NCBI GenBank assembly: GCA_031376385.1
Contig: JANMDQ010000025.1
Location: 5,287 to 69,286, forward strand
Direction of reading: 5' to 3'
Origin: Aquisediminimonas sp031376385
Lineage (GTDB): Bacteria > Pseudomonadota > Alphaproteobacteria > Sphingomonadales > Sphingomonadaceae
Length of the DNA stretch: 64,000 bases
Both the position numbers and the translations under genes were made by a program. Below are positions 8,374-17,327 of this stretch, in pieces. A model generated the notes under the pieces. It worked only from the letters and a program-made list of their open reading frames with translations. It searched no databases and was not told the DNA's origin. Every line of letters starts with the position of its first letter. The stretch's first letter is position 1.

Positions 8374-10098
8374 CTAATCAGCGCTCTGCACGCCGCTCAC
8401 CCGGTCAAGCCGCACTGCTGTTGCGCCGGGAAGGCCGGGGAAACGGGGCCACATGCCTTGGCTGAGTGCGGCGAGGCTGTTCATTTTTTCCCCGGCTTGC
8501 AGTTGATACATCCAATAATTGCGCATCACCGTCGCGACATAAGCGCGGGTTTCCCAGTAAGGTATGGATTCGATGTAGAGCAGCGGATCACCTGAGTCGC
8601 GGGTCTGGGCATTCCATTCACCCACCGGACGCGGGCCAGCGTTGTAGGCGGCGATGACCTTGGGCAGCATTCCGGCCGTTTCGCTGCGATCGCGGATCGA
8701 TTCGATGTAGCTTTGGCCAAATTCCAGATTAACTGTTGGATTACCGAGCGGACCAGCCCCTGCTTCACCGCGCGCACGGGCAATGTCATTAGCTGTGCCG
8801 GGGCGAACCTGCATTAGCCCGCGCGCACCAACGGGGCTTGTCGCATTCACGCGGAAGCGCGATTCTTGGAGGGCATGGGCATAAACAAGCGAACGATCAA
8901 CGCGCCAGCCGCCGGTTGGTTTCCAGTTTTGCGGCGCGGGATAACGCGCACTGACAGAGGCTTGGGCACCCGACGGGCCGTTTTGTGAGAGCCACAGCTG
9001 CGTGCCTGGTAAATCCATCCGCCCTGCGATATTGGCAAGCGTGGCATGATCCTGCGCACGGCCAATGCGGGCCTGATAGCGGATAACATCGTCTGCCAGA
9101 TCAATTTCGCCAATTTCCGCCAGCGCCAAAGCAGCACGCACATTAGGCAATTTTTCGACAGCGGCGACATTGGGATATTCAGCCGCTTTGGCTTTCATGC
9201 CCAGACGGTTGAGCGAGAGCAGACCGTAAAAAGTTTCAGGGTTGCGCGCTGCGGCCTTGAGTTTCGCGTCGACGCGTTCGGGCTTGCCTGCGGCCATATC
9301 AGCGCGCGCGCTCCAGAACTGGGCTGCCGCCACCATTTCACTGTCACCCAAGCGACGTGAAGCTGTGTCAAAGCTTACGGACGCCGCAGCGTAATCGCGC
9401 TGACGCCACGCGGCGAGGCCCGCGACCCAATCAGCCTGCGCGGCAAAGTCGCCTGCGCCCTTGGCAGCTGTTGCAGCCAGACGGCGCGCGGCTGGGTCAT
9501 CACCCGTCAGATAATAGGTCCAAGCAATCCGGTGTTGCCACTCGGTCAGAGTCTCCGTTGACAGGCCAGAACTTTGCGCGTCCAGCACGGCTTCAGCTTC
9601 ATTGGGCTGGTCATTTTTTAAGAGAGGGGCGATGCGGCCTGCAAGCGGTAGGCCCTTCACGTCAGAACCAGCAACCTTGCCCCGGCGCGGTGCAGTGCCG
9701 AGCCAGTAAAGTTCTTGTTGCAACGGTAATGACAATGCAGCCGACGTGCCGCGCGCTGTTGCCAGCGCCGCAAGCTTGCGTGCCTGGGGAAGTTCGGGGG
9801 CCTTTTGCGCCAAAGCAGCAAGCGTCGCGCCGTCAACGACAGGCGATCCCTTGGCCAGATAGAGTTCAGCATAAGCCACAGAATGCAGCGGCCCATCGGG
9901 CATGGCGACCAATTTGGCCTGTGCTTCGGTCCATTTGCTGGCTTTAATCGCTGCGAAAACTTCGCTGTAGCGTGCTTTGGCGTTGGGGCCGAGTTGCGAT
10001 GACCATTTGGCGCCAGCTGCGTCATCGTCAGAGGCGGCGAAGGCAGGGGTTGCAGCGCCTATCAAAAGTGCTGCCATCATCGCTATTTTCACTGTCAC
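8374..10098 (-). CDS. Soluble lytic murein transglycosylase (Slt70-like)
   Basis: Periplasmic enzyme that cleaves the MurNAc-GlcNAc bond of peptidoglycan with formation of 1,6-anhydro-MurNAc. The 574-residue protein begins with an export signal (VKIAMMAALLIGAATPAFA). It continues with a long helical superhelix region and ends with the goose-type lysozyme-like SLT domain. The catalytic Glu is residue 412 in QESRF, followed by SPVGARGLMQVRPGTA and the AAYNAGPRPV motif. GTG at 10098 is chosen because it overlaps the upstream stop as GTGA. It forms an operon with the UDG-like gene. Confidence 0.92.
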   Translation of the reverse strand: MTVKIAMMAALLIGAATPAFAASDDDAAGAKWSSQLGPNAKARYSEVFAAIKASKWTEAQAKLVAMPDGPLHSVAYAELYLAKGSPVVDGATLAALAQKAPELPQARKLAALATARGTSAALSLPLQQELYWLGTAPRRGKVAGSDVKGLPLAGRIAPLLKNDQPNEAEAVLDAQSSGLSTETLTEWQHRIAWTYYLTGDDPAARRLAATAAKGAGDFAAQADWVAGLAAWRQRDYAAASVSFDTASRRLGDSEMVAAAQFWSARADMAAGKPERVDAKLKAAARNPETFYGLLSLNRLGMKAKAAEYPNVAAVEKLPNVRAALALAEIGEIDLADDVIRYQARIGRAQDHATLANIAGRMDLPGTQLWLSQNGPSGAQASVSARYPAPQNWKPTGGWRVDRSLVYAHALQESRFRVNATSPVGARGLMQVRPGTANDIARARGEAGAGPLGNPTVNLEFGQSYIESIRDRSETAGMLPKVIAAYNAGPRPVGEWNAQTRDSGDPLLYIESIPYWETRAYVATVMRNYWMYQLQAGEKMNSLAALSQGMWPRFPGLPGATAVRLDRVSGVQSAD

Positions 10099-10850
10099 GC
10101 GTCGGTCCCCTTGATGAGCGCTTGCATATCGGCCCACGCCCCTGCTTTCCATTTTGGCTGTTGCAAAAGGAAACGGGGCGCAAAGCTTGCTACGGCGTCC
10201 ATAGTTCTGCCTTCATGGTTAAAAATTCGTAAACGACCATGCCCCGGCGTGGCGTCTGCCCCAAGGATGGCTCGGCTGACCGCTTGTCCTATCAACCAGA
10301 GCTTATCCGGTTTCACCAAAGCGATGTGATGAAGAGCAATTTTAGTGAGGTCCGCCGTTGCTTCGGCGGCGATTTGGCCACTCGGCGTCCGGCCTGGTGA
10401 AAGGGCAGCGAGATAAACGGTGTCTCGCGTTTTCCCAATTGCCCCCAGCATTTTGTCAAACAACGCGCCTGCTTCTCCGCTCAGAAGCTGGCCCGCCGCT
10501 GGATCCCCCAGATCAGGCATATCGATAAGGATCATCAGCCCGGAGCTGAAATCCCCTGATGGGCGAACGCGCTGGGCAGGTGGCCCTGCCTCTGGCACAT
10601 CCGGGCTGGACATCAGCCAATCAGTGAAGGCGAGCAATGTCTCTGGTAGAGGACTTTTGGCTGGGCGCTCCGATGCGGCTTGTGGAGCTGCGCGCTCCGC
10701 ATGTGTGGCAGACGCCGCTTTGACAGGCGTGGCCAGCCACTCTCTTGGCACTTCCTCAACCAGCGTATCGACACCGGCGTCAGCCCACCAATCCAGCGCA
10801 CTGGCAATCAAATCACTCTGGACAGGATGATGGAGGTCAAGCATGGGCAT
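10095..10850 (-). CDS. Uracil-DNA glycosylase-superfamily protein lacking cysteines
   Basis: A 251-residue protein resembling the family 4/5 UDG superfamily. An N-terminal extension is followed by LIDMPDLGDPAAGQLLSGEAGALFDKML, which corresponds to the GE-P-G-x-x-E-D-x-x-G-x-P-F-V-G-x-AG region. Then come VYLAALSPGRTPSGQ and HHIALVKPDKLWLIGQAVSRAILG. The whole protein contains no cysteine, so the four ligands of the usual Fe4S4 cluster are missing, and the NxxKCRP motif is replaced by LAALSPGRTP. It may be a cluster-free active branch or a non-catalytic relative. It is translationally coupled to the downstream transglycosylase. The start could be ATG 10850 or the in-frame ATG at 10844. Confidence 0.7.
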   Translation of the reverse strand: MPMLDLHHPVQSDLIASALDWWADAGVDTLVEEVPREWLATPVKAASATHAERAAPQAASERPAKSPLPETLLAFTDWLMSSPDVPEAGPPAQRVRPSGDFSSGLMILIDMPDLGDPAAGQLLSGEAGALFDKMLGAIGKTRDTVYLAALSPGRTPSGQIAAEATADLTKIALHHIALVKPDKLWLIGQAVSRAILGADATPGHGRLRIFNHEGRTMDAVASFAPRFLLQQPKWKAGAWADMQALIKGTDA

Positions 10851-10971
10851 CGCTAGGCTATCCGAAAGGCTTGTTGGTCAACCGCTTTATTTGCCCTATG
10901 TGATGGGAAGTGGTTGACGTGGGACCAGCGGAGCCAGTTACTTAAGTTATGTCGAAGAGAAGGGTTTGACG

Positions 10972-12618
10972 ATGAGTGAACGGGAATCAATGCCATATGA
11001 CGTTGTGATCGTCGGCGGCGGGCCAGCGGGCCTTGCCAGTGCGATCCGGCTGAAACAGGCCAATCCCGAAATTTCTGTCTGTATCCTTGAAAAGGGATCA
11101 GAGGTCGGCGCGCATATCTTGTCCGGTGCGGTCGTTGACCCCAAGGCGCTTGACGAACTGATCCCCGATTGGCGTGATCAGGGCTGCCCGATGGCGGAAA
11201 CGCCAGTAACAGATAATTTGCACTGGGTGCTTTCTGCGGCCAAAAAATACCCGCTGCCCCATATCTTCATGCCGCCTTTGATGAGCAATGACGGATGCTA
11301 CACCGGGTCGCTTGGCAATATGTGCCGCTGGCTGGCGGGTCAGGCTGAGAATTTGGGCGTGGAGATTTTCCCCGGGTTTGCCGCTGCTGAAATCCTCTAC
11401 AATGACGACGGCTCCGTCAAAGGTGTCGCTACGGGTGATATGGGTGTGGCGAAGGATGGCAGCCACAAAGGCGACTACCAACCCGGCCTCGAACTCCAAG
11501 CCAAATATACGCTCTTTGCCGAAGGCGCGCGCGGCCATTTGACCAAGCAGCTCAAAGCCAAATTTGATCTGGAACGTGATTGCCAGCCCCAAGTATACGG
11601 CCTTGGCATGAAGGAATTGTGGGACATCAAGCCTGAAAATCACGTGCCCGGACGCGTGATTCATACGCAGGGCTGGCCGATGAGCGAGACTGAGGAATGG
11701 GGCGGCGGGTTCCTCTATCATCAGGCCAATAACCAGGTTGCGCTGGGCTTTGTGGTCTCGCTCGATTACCGCAACCCGCATCTTTACCCGTTTGAGGAAT
11801 TTCAGCGGTGGAAACAGCATCCTGAAATCCGTGCCGTATTGGAAGGCGGCAAACGCGTGTCTTACGGCGCGCGGGCGATCAACGAAGGCGGCTGGCAATC
11901 AGTGCCAAAGCTGGCCTTCCCCGGCGGCGCGCTGATCGGATGTTCGGCAGGCTTTGTGAATGTGCCCCGCATCAAAGGCAGCCACAACGCGATGAAATCG
12001 GGCATGATTGCAGCGGACACGATTGTCGCCGCAATTGCGGCTGGCCGTGAACATGATGAACTTACTGCCTATCAGGAAACGCTTAATGACAGCTGGATCG
12101 CCGTCGAATTGAAAAAGGTTCAGAACGCACAACCAGCCATTGCCAAATATGGCGGCGATTTCGGGACGGCCCTGGCCGGTATTGATATGTGGATGCGCAC
12201 GCTGAAAATCGGCCTGCCGATCACGATGAAGCATCACGCGGATCACAGCATGATCCAGCGCAAAGACCTGTATCCGCCCATCGCCTATCCCAAGCCGGAC
12301 GGTGTGATCAGTTTTGACCGGCTGTCATCTGTGTTCATGTCCAACACCAACCACGCCGAGGATCAACCCTGCCATTTGCAGCTGAAAGATGAAGCAGTGC
12401 CGATTACCGTCAATCTGGAACTGTATAATTCGCCGGAAACCCGCTATTGTCCGGCGGGCGTTTATGAGATTGTTGGCCAGGATGTGGGCACCCCGAAATT
12501 GCAGATCAACGCCCAGAACTGCGTCCATTGCAAAACCTGCGATATCAAAGACCCGACCCAGAATATCAACTGGGTCACTCCGGAGGGCGGCGGTGGACCC
12601 AATTATCCGAATATGTAG
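10972..12618 (+). CDS. Electron-transfer flavoprotein:ubiquinone oxidoreductase
   Basis: Inner-membrane enzyme passing electrons from ETF, reduced by acyl-CoA and other dehydrogenases, to ubiquinone. It has 548 residues. DVVIVGGGPAGLASAIRLK near the N-terminus binds FAD. The C-terminus carries the 4Fe-4S ligands in CPAGVYEIV and CVHCKTCDIKDPTQNINW, followed by the family's terminal GGGGPNYPNM. ATG at 10972 follows an agagaaggg ribosome site. The 3' end overlaps the next gene by 26 bp, so ETF-QO, the TPR protein and ispE look like one transcript. Confidence 0.95.
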   Translation: MSERESMPYDVVIVGGGPAGLASAIRLKQANPEISVCILEKGSEVGAHILSGAVVDPKALDELIPDWRDQGCPMAETPVTDNLHWVLSAAKKYPLPHIFMPPLMSNDGCYTGSLGNMCRWLAGQAENLGVEIFPGFAAAEILYNDDGSVKGVATGDMGVAKDGSHKGDYQPGLELQAKYTLFAEGARGHLTKQLKAKFDLERDCQPQVYGLGMKELWDIKPENHVPGRVIHTQGWPMSETEEWGGGFLYHQANNQVALGFVVSLDYRNPHLYPFEEFQRWKQHPEIRAVLEGGKRVSYGARAINEGGWQSVPKLAFPGGALIGCSAGFVNVPRIKGSHNAMKSGMIAADTIVAAIAAGREHDELTAYQETLNDSWIAVELKKVQNAQPAIAKYGGDFGTALAGIDMWMRTLKIGLPITMKHHADHSMIQRKDLYPPIAYPKPDGVISFDRLSSVFMSNTNHAEDQPCHLQLKDEAVPITVNLELYNSPETRYCPAGVYEIVGQDVGTPKLQINAQNCVHCKTCDIKDPTQNINWVTPEGGGGPNYPNM

Positions 12619-14248
12619 CGCGATCGGGATTGCACTCGCGTTCAGTCCGACCGCTACCCAGGCCAAGCGCGACACGCCGTCGGCACTCAGCGCCTATGTG
12701 CAAGGGCGCATGGCTGATGCTTCTGGGCAGGAAGCTCAAGCGGTCTTCGCCTATGAAGTCGCGCTGTCAGCCGATCCCGCCAGCCTGCCCGTTGCCATTC
12801 GTGCCTACCGTCAGGCCGTCGAAGGCGGCAACAAGGCCTTGGCTATGCGCGCGGCACGAACGCTTGATGCGCAAAAAGCGCTGCCGCCGGACGGCCTGTT
12901 GCTCCTGATCAGTGAGAGCTTTGCCAAGGCAGACTGGGCCGGAGCTGAATTACAAATCGACCGTATGGAAGAGGCGGGGACGTTCGCGTTTCTGACCCCA
13001 GTGCTGCGGGCTTGGTTGACGCTTGGCGCGGGACGCGGCGATCCATTGGGTCCGCTTTCCGTGCGCAGTGGGGACGGTCTTTCCGCCACCTATGCCCAAG
13101 AACACCGGGGTATCCTTCTTCTTGCCAAGCGTGACATTGCAGGCGGAGTGAGCGCGATCGGGGCGGTCCGTGCGGCAGGTCTTGGTGATAATCGCACGCT
13201 TCAACTCAGGCTGAGTGCAGCGCAAAGGCTCATGGATCTGGGTGATCAGGCCGCTGCCCTTAACATGCTCGGCGGTGAAGATAAGCTCATGATCCTCGCG
13301 CGGGGCCAGATTGCGGCGAACAAGCCAGTTGCCAATAGCGTGACGCGGCCCGTGACGGGTCTTGCGATGCTGCTTTCGCGTGTGGCCAATGACTTGGTTC
13401 GCGACAATGCGTCTCCAGTTTCAGTCACGCTGTCGCGGCTGGCCTCATTTGCTGATCCGTCGTTCGTGCCCGCGTCTCTTGTGCTCGCGCGTGCACTGGG
13501 GGGTGTGAACGACAGTGATGGTGCCCTTGCCGCGCTGAACCTGTCGCGCCCTAATGTGGTCAGCGCGGCCCTTGCTGATGAACTTCGCTTTGACCTCTTG
13601 CTGTTGGGTGAGCGGTTTGACGCAGCGTTGAACGCGGCAAAGGCCCGGGCCGAAGCGCCCGGCGCAACGGCCTTTGACGCAGCGCGTCTGGGCGAGGTGC
13701 TTGCCAAGATGGAACGTCCTACGGAGGCGGCGGCGGCCTATGCCCGGGCGATTGACCTGATGGCAGGGCCACAGCGGGATCAGCCCGTGCCGTGGAACCT
13801 ATGGCTGCTGCTTGGCCGTGAACATGACTTGGCAAAGGATTGGGCCAAGGCAAAACCCGCGCTGCAACGCGCGGTAGAGCTTGGCCCGGATGAACCCAGC
13901 GCGCTCAATCATCTCGGCTATTCGATGTTACTGAAAGGCGAATCACTGACAGAAGCAACCCGGCTGATTGAGAAGGCCAGCAGCTTGCGGCCCGGTGACG
14001 CTGCCATCGCTGATTCGCTTGGCCTTGCGCTTTTGAAGGCAGGGCAAGTTGACAAGGCCATTCTCATCCTAGAACGCGCCGCACAGAATGAGCCTGCCAT
14101 TGCCGAAATCAGTGAGCATCTGGGCGATGCCTACTGGGCGGCAGGTCGGCGCGTTGATGCGCGCTACGCATGGTCCGCAGCGCTCATTCAGTCCGACGGC
14201 GATGATGCCAAGCGGATTGCCGGGAAGTTAGACCTTGGGCCCAAGTGA
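12593..14248 (+). CDS. Exported tetratricopeptide-repeat protein
   Basis: A 551-residue protein of TPR repeats. GTG at 12593 has a ggagggcgg ribosome site and opens an export signal (VDPIIRICSAIGIALAFSPTATQA), so earlier in-frame starts inside the ETF-QO gene are rejected. Repeat units with the TPR signature are clearest near the C-terminus (ALNHLGYSMLLKGESLTEA, DAAIADSLGLALLKAGQVDK, EHLGDAYWAAGRRVDARYAW). No catalytic domain is visible, so it is probably a scaffold in the periplasm or outer-membrane assembly. It sits between ETF-QO and ispE with overlaps or near-overlaps on both sides. Confidence 0.82.
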   Translation: MDPIIRICSAIGIALAFSPTATQAKRDTPSALSAYVQGRMADASGQEAQAVFAYEVALSADPASLPVAIRAYRQAVEGGNKALAMRAARTLDAQKALPPDGLLLLISESFAKADWAGAELQIDRMEEAGTFAFLTPVLRAWLTLGAGRGDPLGPLSVRSGDGLSATYAQEHRGILLLAKRDIAGGVSAIGAVRAAGLGDNRTLQLRLSAAQRLMDLGDQAAALNMLGGEDKLMILARGQIAANKPVANSVTRPVTGLAMLLSRVANDLVRDNASPVSVTLSRLASFADPSFVPASLVLARALGGVNDSDGALAALNLSRPNVVSAALADELRFDLLLLGERFDAALNAAKARAEAPGATAFDAARLGEVLAKMERPTEAAAAYARAIDLMAGPQRDQPVPWNLWLLLGREHDLAKDWAKAKPALQRAVELGPDEPSALNHLGYSMLLKGESLTEATRLIEKASSLRPGDAAIADSLGLALLKAGQVDKAILILERAAQNEPAIAEISEHLGDAYWAAGRRVDARYAWSAALIQSDGDDAKRIAGKLDLGPK

Positions 14249-14249
14249 C

Positions 14250-15080
14250 GTGACTAAACTGGCTGAAACGGCGTACGCCAAAATCAACCTCGCTCTCCAC
14301 GTTCGACGCCGCCGCGCAGATGGCTATCATGCGTTGGAAACTGTGTTTGCATTTGCCGAAGATGGCGACGAATTGACGGTCTCCGCTGCTGATACTTTGA
14401 GCCTTACGATAGCGGGCCGCTTTGCAAATGGCCTTACCAGTGGCCCTGACAATCTGGTTCTCCGCGCAGCGGCTGCGGTGCAGTCTAGCTTTGGGATCAA
14501 CGCAGGAGCCGCGCTCCACCTCGACAAGCGCTTGCCCATCGCTGCGGGAATTGGCGGCGGTTCAGCTGATGCATCAGCGGCGATCCGCTTGCTCATCCGA
14601 CATTGGGGAATCGAGGCGGAGGCCGATCAGCTTCATGTTCTCGCAGCAGCCCTTGGCGCAGATGTTCCTGCGTGCCTTTTCTCCCAAACCTGTTTTGGTT
14701 CAGGCGTAGGGGACGAGTTAGCAGTGGTGGCAAATGCTGGACTGGCCGGGCGTCCGATCCTTATGGTCAATCCTCTGGTGCCTTGCCCCACCGGCCCCGT
14801 TTTTTCGGCCTGGGACGGTGTCGATCGCGGCGCTTTGAATGCGCGGGACTGGATGACTGGACGTAACGATTTGCAGAAACCTGCGGTGCTATTGGTTCCC
14901 ATTATTGCAGATGTGCTGACGGCTTTGGCCGATACTCGCGCAATTATGACGCGGATGTCCGGCTCTGGCGCGACTTGTTTTGCGCTGTTTGAGGATGAAG
15001 ATACCCGCGATGAAGCAGCAATTTCAATTGGCGGCGCACATCAAAGCTGGTGGTTGAGTTCCACAGTGCTCCGGGATTGA
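14250..15080 (+). CDS. ispE: 4-diphosphocytidyl-2-C-methyl-D-erythritol kinase
   Basis: Phosphorylates the 2-hydroxyl of CDP-methylerythritol in the MEP route to isoprenoids. The 276-residue GHMP kinase starts with ETAYAKINLALHV (the AKINL substrate motif), has the ATP loop LPIAAGIGGGSADASAA near residue 100, and ends with the third GHMP motif MTRMSGSGATCFALF. GTG at 14250 lies one base after the upstream stop; a TTG 15 bases earlier is possible but less likely. Last gene of the ETF-QO/TPR/ispE run; it converges on the MFS gene. Confidence 0.93.
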   Translation: MTKLAETAYAKINLALHVRRRRADGYHALETVFAFAEDGDELTVSAADTLSLTIAGRFANGLTSGPDNLVLRAAAAVQSSFGINAGAALHLDKRLPIAAGIGGGSADASAAIRLLIRHWGIEAEADQLHVLAAALGADVPACLFSQTCFGSGVGDELAVVANAGLAGRPILMVNPLVPCPTGPVFSAWDGVDRGALNARDWMTGRNDLQKPAVLLVPIIADVLTALADTRAIMTRMSGSGATCFALFEDEDTRDEAAISIGGAHQSWWLSSTVLRD

Positions 15081-15082
15081 CC

Positions 15083-16681
15083 CTAAACCGCTTCCCCCGC
15101 TGCCCTGGCCCTTTCCAGCAAGCTCGCCTCCAAAGCGGGCACAGACCGGATTGCTACCCAAATCGCGCCTAGGATGAGCGGCAGGACAACCAGCGTTCCC
15201 ATCAGCGACAGGCGCAAATCACCAGTTACATCACTGACCAAGCCGACAATATAGGGGCCTAAGCCGAGGCCAATGATGGTCGTGCCAAGGAAAAACACCG
15301 CCGTCGCCGTTCCCCGCATCCGGGGCAGGACCAAATCTTGGATCGTCGCCGCACACGGCCCAAGCCACATGATGTGAATGAACAGATTTGCTCCAGCGAA
15401 GACAAAGAACAGGTCTGGATCAGTGACGCTATAGCTTCCTATGATGGTGATGGTGGAACCCACCGCCGCGAGCAACATCACATACATTCGCCCAGCCGGG
15501 TGACGCCTGCGCCACCAATCCCCCAGAATTCCGCCCGCTGTTGCCCCCAGCCCGCCACACAAAGCAGTGATGACGCCCAGTTTCAGGCCAGCCTCCGGCC
15601 CAAGTCCGAACTGGAGTTTGGCATAAAGAAAGATGAACGGGGAAAGGCCGTAGCTGATGTAAGACATGAAGGCACCGACTAGCGTGAGAGCAATGAAACC
15701 GCGGTTGGCAATCAGCGCGAAGCTGGGCCTGTCTCGCAACTGGATGGTTTGCACCCAGCTGGCGGAGCAATAGACGCCAACGGCAATGGCAACCCACTGG
15801 ACCATGTTGGTGGTGATGCCGAAGCCAAATGCGGACCCTACAACCGCGCGTTTTTCAGGTTTTAACAGGCCATCAGTAAACGCGACAGTCGCTGCTGCTA
15901 ATAGCACTAGCCCCAACAGCATCGCTACATTCACCGTCGTTGTGCGGCTGGTGCCGGACATCAACTGTAACCCACGCCAATTCCATGGCGGCAGCATTGC
16001 GCCGAATTCGCGCATGACAGAGCGGACGGGATGCGGATCGCCCGGCGTCGGCAGGCCGTCAATTTCGCCGCGCACAGGCTCCTTCACTGTCAGGATCATC
16101 AGAATTGCAAGTAGGATGCCGGGAATACCAAAAGCCAGATACGTGGCTTGCCAGCCTTTCAGGCCTAGCGGAGCGGTGCCGGCCGTGTAAGTTGCATCCC
16201 AATATTGCATAACCTTGCCGCCAAAAAACAGCGCGGCACCAGCACCGATGTAAATCCCGCTCGCGTAAAGCGCGAGCACTGTGGCGCGCATCTTTTTGGG
16301 AAAATAATCTTGGAGGAGCGAATAGGACGCCGGCGAAGCGCTCGCCTCGCCAATGCCAACGCCTATCCGGGCGAGACCAAGCTGTGCAAAATTCCCGGCA
16401 AAGCCCGACACAGCTGTCATCGCCGACCAGAAGCTTAAGCCGAGTGAGATTGTCTTCACGCGGCTCCAGCCATCAGCCAACTTGGCAAGGGGAAGGCCAA
16501 ATACTGCATAAAAAAGCGCAAAGGCAGTGCCAAATAGCAACCCGATCTGCGCATCAGACACGCCCATGTCAGCCTTCAGCGCAGGCGCGATGATCGTTAC
16601 GACCTGCCGGTCAAGGAAGTTGAAGGCGTAAATCACCATCAACAGTCCCAAGACATAATAACGATATGCAGTGCTGCCCAT
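15083..16681 (-). CDS. MFS transporter, Spinster-like
   Basis: A 532-residue inner-membrane carrier with about twelve hydrophobic segments. The N-terminus (YVLGLLMVIYAFNFLDRQVV) and the loop 2-3 motif GLPLAKLADGWSRVKTISLG are typical of the major facilitator superfamily, and IGVGIGEASASPASYSLLQD is the Spinster-like segment after helix 4. An extended segment of about 60 residues precedes helix 7. Sphingomonad genomes carry many such carriers of unknown substrate. It is transcribed convergently with ispE, two bases between the stops. Confidence 0.87.
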   Translation of the reverse strand: MGSTAYRYYVLGLLMVIYAFNFLDRQVVTIIAPALKADMGVSDAQIGLLFGTAFALFYAVFGLPLAKLADGWSRVKTISLGLSFWSAMTAVSGFAGNFAQLGLARIGVGIGEASASPASYSLLQDYFPKKMRATVLALYASGIYIGAGAALFFGGKVMQYWDATYTAGTAPLGLKGWQATYLAFGIPGILLAILMILTVKEPVRGEIDGLPTPGDPHPVRSVMREFGAMLPPWNWRGLQLMSGTSRTTTVNVAMLLGLVLLAAATVAFTDGLLKPEKRAVVGSAFGFGITTNMVQWVAIAVGVYCSASWVQTIQLRDRPSFALIANRGFIALTLVGAFMSYISYGLSPFIFLYAKLQFGLGPEAGLKLGVITALCGGLGATAGGILGDWWRRRHPAGRMYVMLLAAVGSTITIIGSYSVTDPDLFFVFAGANLFIHIMWLGPCAATIQDLVLPRMRGTATAVFFLGTTIIGLGLGPYIVGLVSDVTGDLRLSLMGTLVVLPLILGAIWVAIRSVPALEASLLERARAAGEAV

Positions 16682-16778
16682 CAGTCCTCCCGTGCGCCTT
16701 TTGGCTTCATGCCTTGAGGCGTTTGTGCGACTCTGACAGACAAAGAGCCGCGACGGAAGGGAGAGTGACGGAAATATA

Positions 16779-16854
16779 TGGTGGAGCCTAGCGGGTTCGA
16801 ACCGCTGACCTCTTCACTGCCAGCGAAGCGCTCTACCAACTGAGCTAAGGCCCC
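16779..16854 (-). tRNA. tRNA-Ala (anticodon GGC)
   Basis: On the minus strand the sequence ggggccttagctcagttggt starts a complete cloverleaf. It has acceptor GGGGCCT pairing AGGCTCC, a D-arm, an anticodon loop ctGGCag giving anticodon GGC (reads GCC/GCU alanine codons), and a T-arm with ggttcgaacc. The 3' CCA is encoded (16779-16781). It lies between the MFS gene and the TIGR02300 gene. Confidence 0.96.
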
Positions 16855-16857
16855 AAT

Positions 16858-16880
16858 GAAAGTCGCGATAACCCCGCGAC
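16858..16880 (-). terminator. Possible terminator after the TIGR02300 gene
   Basis: On the minus strand gtcgcg-gggttat-cgcgac forms a six-pair stem followed by TTTC. It is short, with a weak T tract, and stands between the TIGR02300 stop and the tRNA gene. Confidence 0.4.
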
Positions 16881-16897
16881 CCTCCTAAATCAAGTCA

Positions 16898-17218
16898 TTA
16901 GACGTCTGGTGTTGATTCGCCAGTATCGACGCCAAGGTCATCATCTCCGCCCAGATCGACTTCATCATCGGGGGAAACTTCTCCGTCTTCATCGACGCCA
17001 ATCAACTCTTCGCTCAGATCGCTATCAGCGTCGGCCACAATCACGCCTTCGGCCTTGGCTTCCTCAAATGGCATAGGCTGTTTTGATTTCAGCACTGGCT
17101 CAGGCAGCCACGCATGGCCGCACGAAATGCAGGTGACAGGGTCTTCTTTGGTCAAATCGAAAAAGCGGGTGCCGCACTTAACACAAGTGCGCTTTGTGCC
17201 CCATTCAGGCTTCGCCAT
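16898..17218 (-). CDS. TIGR02300 family zinc-ribbon/acidic-tail protein
   Basis: A 106-residue protein. The N-terminal half is a zinc ribbon: GTKRTCVKCGTRFFDLTKEDPV followed by CISCG, the family's FYDLN-type segment (here FFDLT). The C-terminal half is strongly acidic (runs of Asp and Glu up to residue 106). The family is largely alphaproteobacterial and of unknown function. The divergent arrangement with aroA is the usual one in this class of bacteria, with 109 bp between the starts. Confidence 0.9.
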   Translation of the reverse strand: MAKPEWGTKRTCVKCGTRFFDLTKEDPVTCISCGHAWLPEPVLKSKQPMPFEEAKAEGVIVADADSDLSEELIGVDEDGEVSPDDEVDLGGDDDLGVDTGESTPDV

Positions 17219-17327
17219 GGGTTATAGGCCTTTCAAACAGTCAAATAGAATCGCGAACGCCGGGGGAAGCCCCGGCGAGTTGAGCGCGCCTTGCCATAGG
17301 GAAACGCCGCTGTCAAAGACGCTCATC

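Noticed and set aside
16305..16440. Antisense open frames in the MFS gene with regular arginine spacing
   Set aside because: Composition reflects helix-coding sequence on the other strand.
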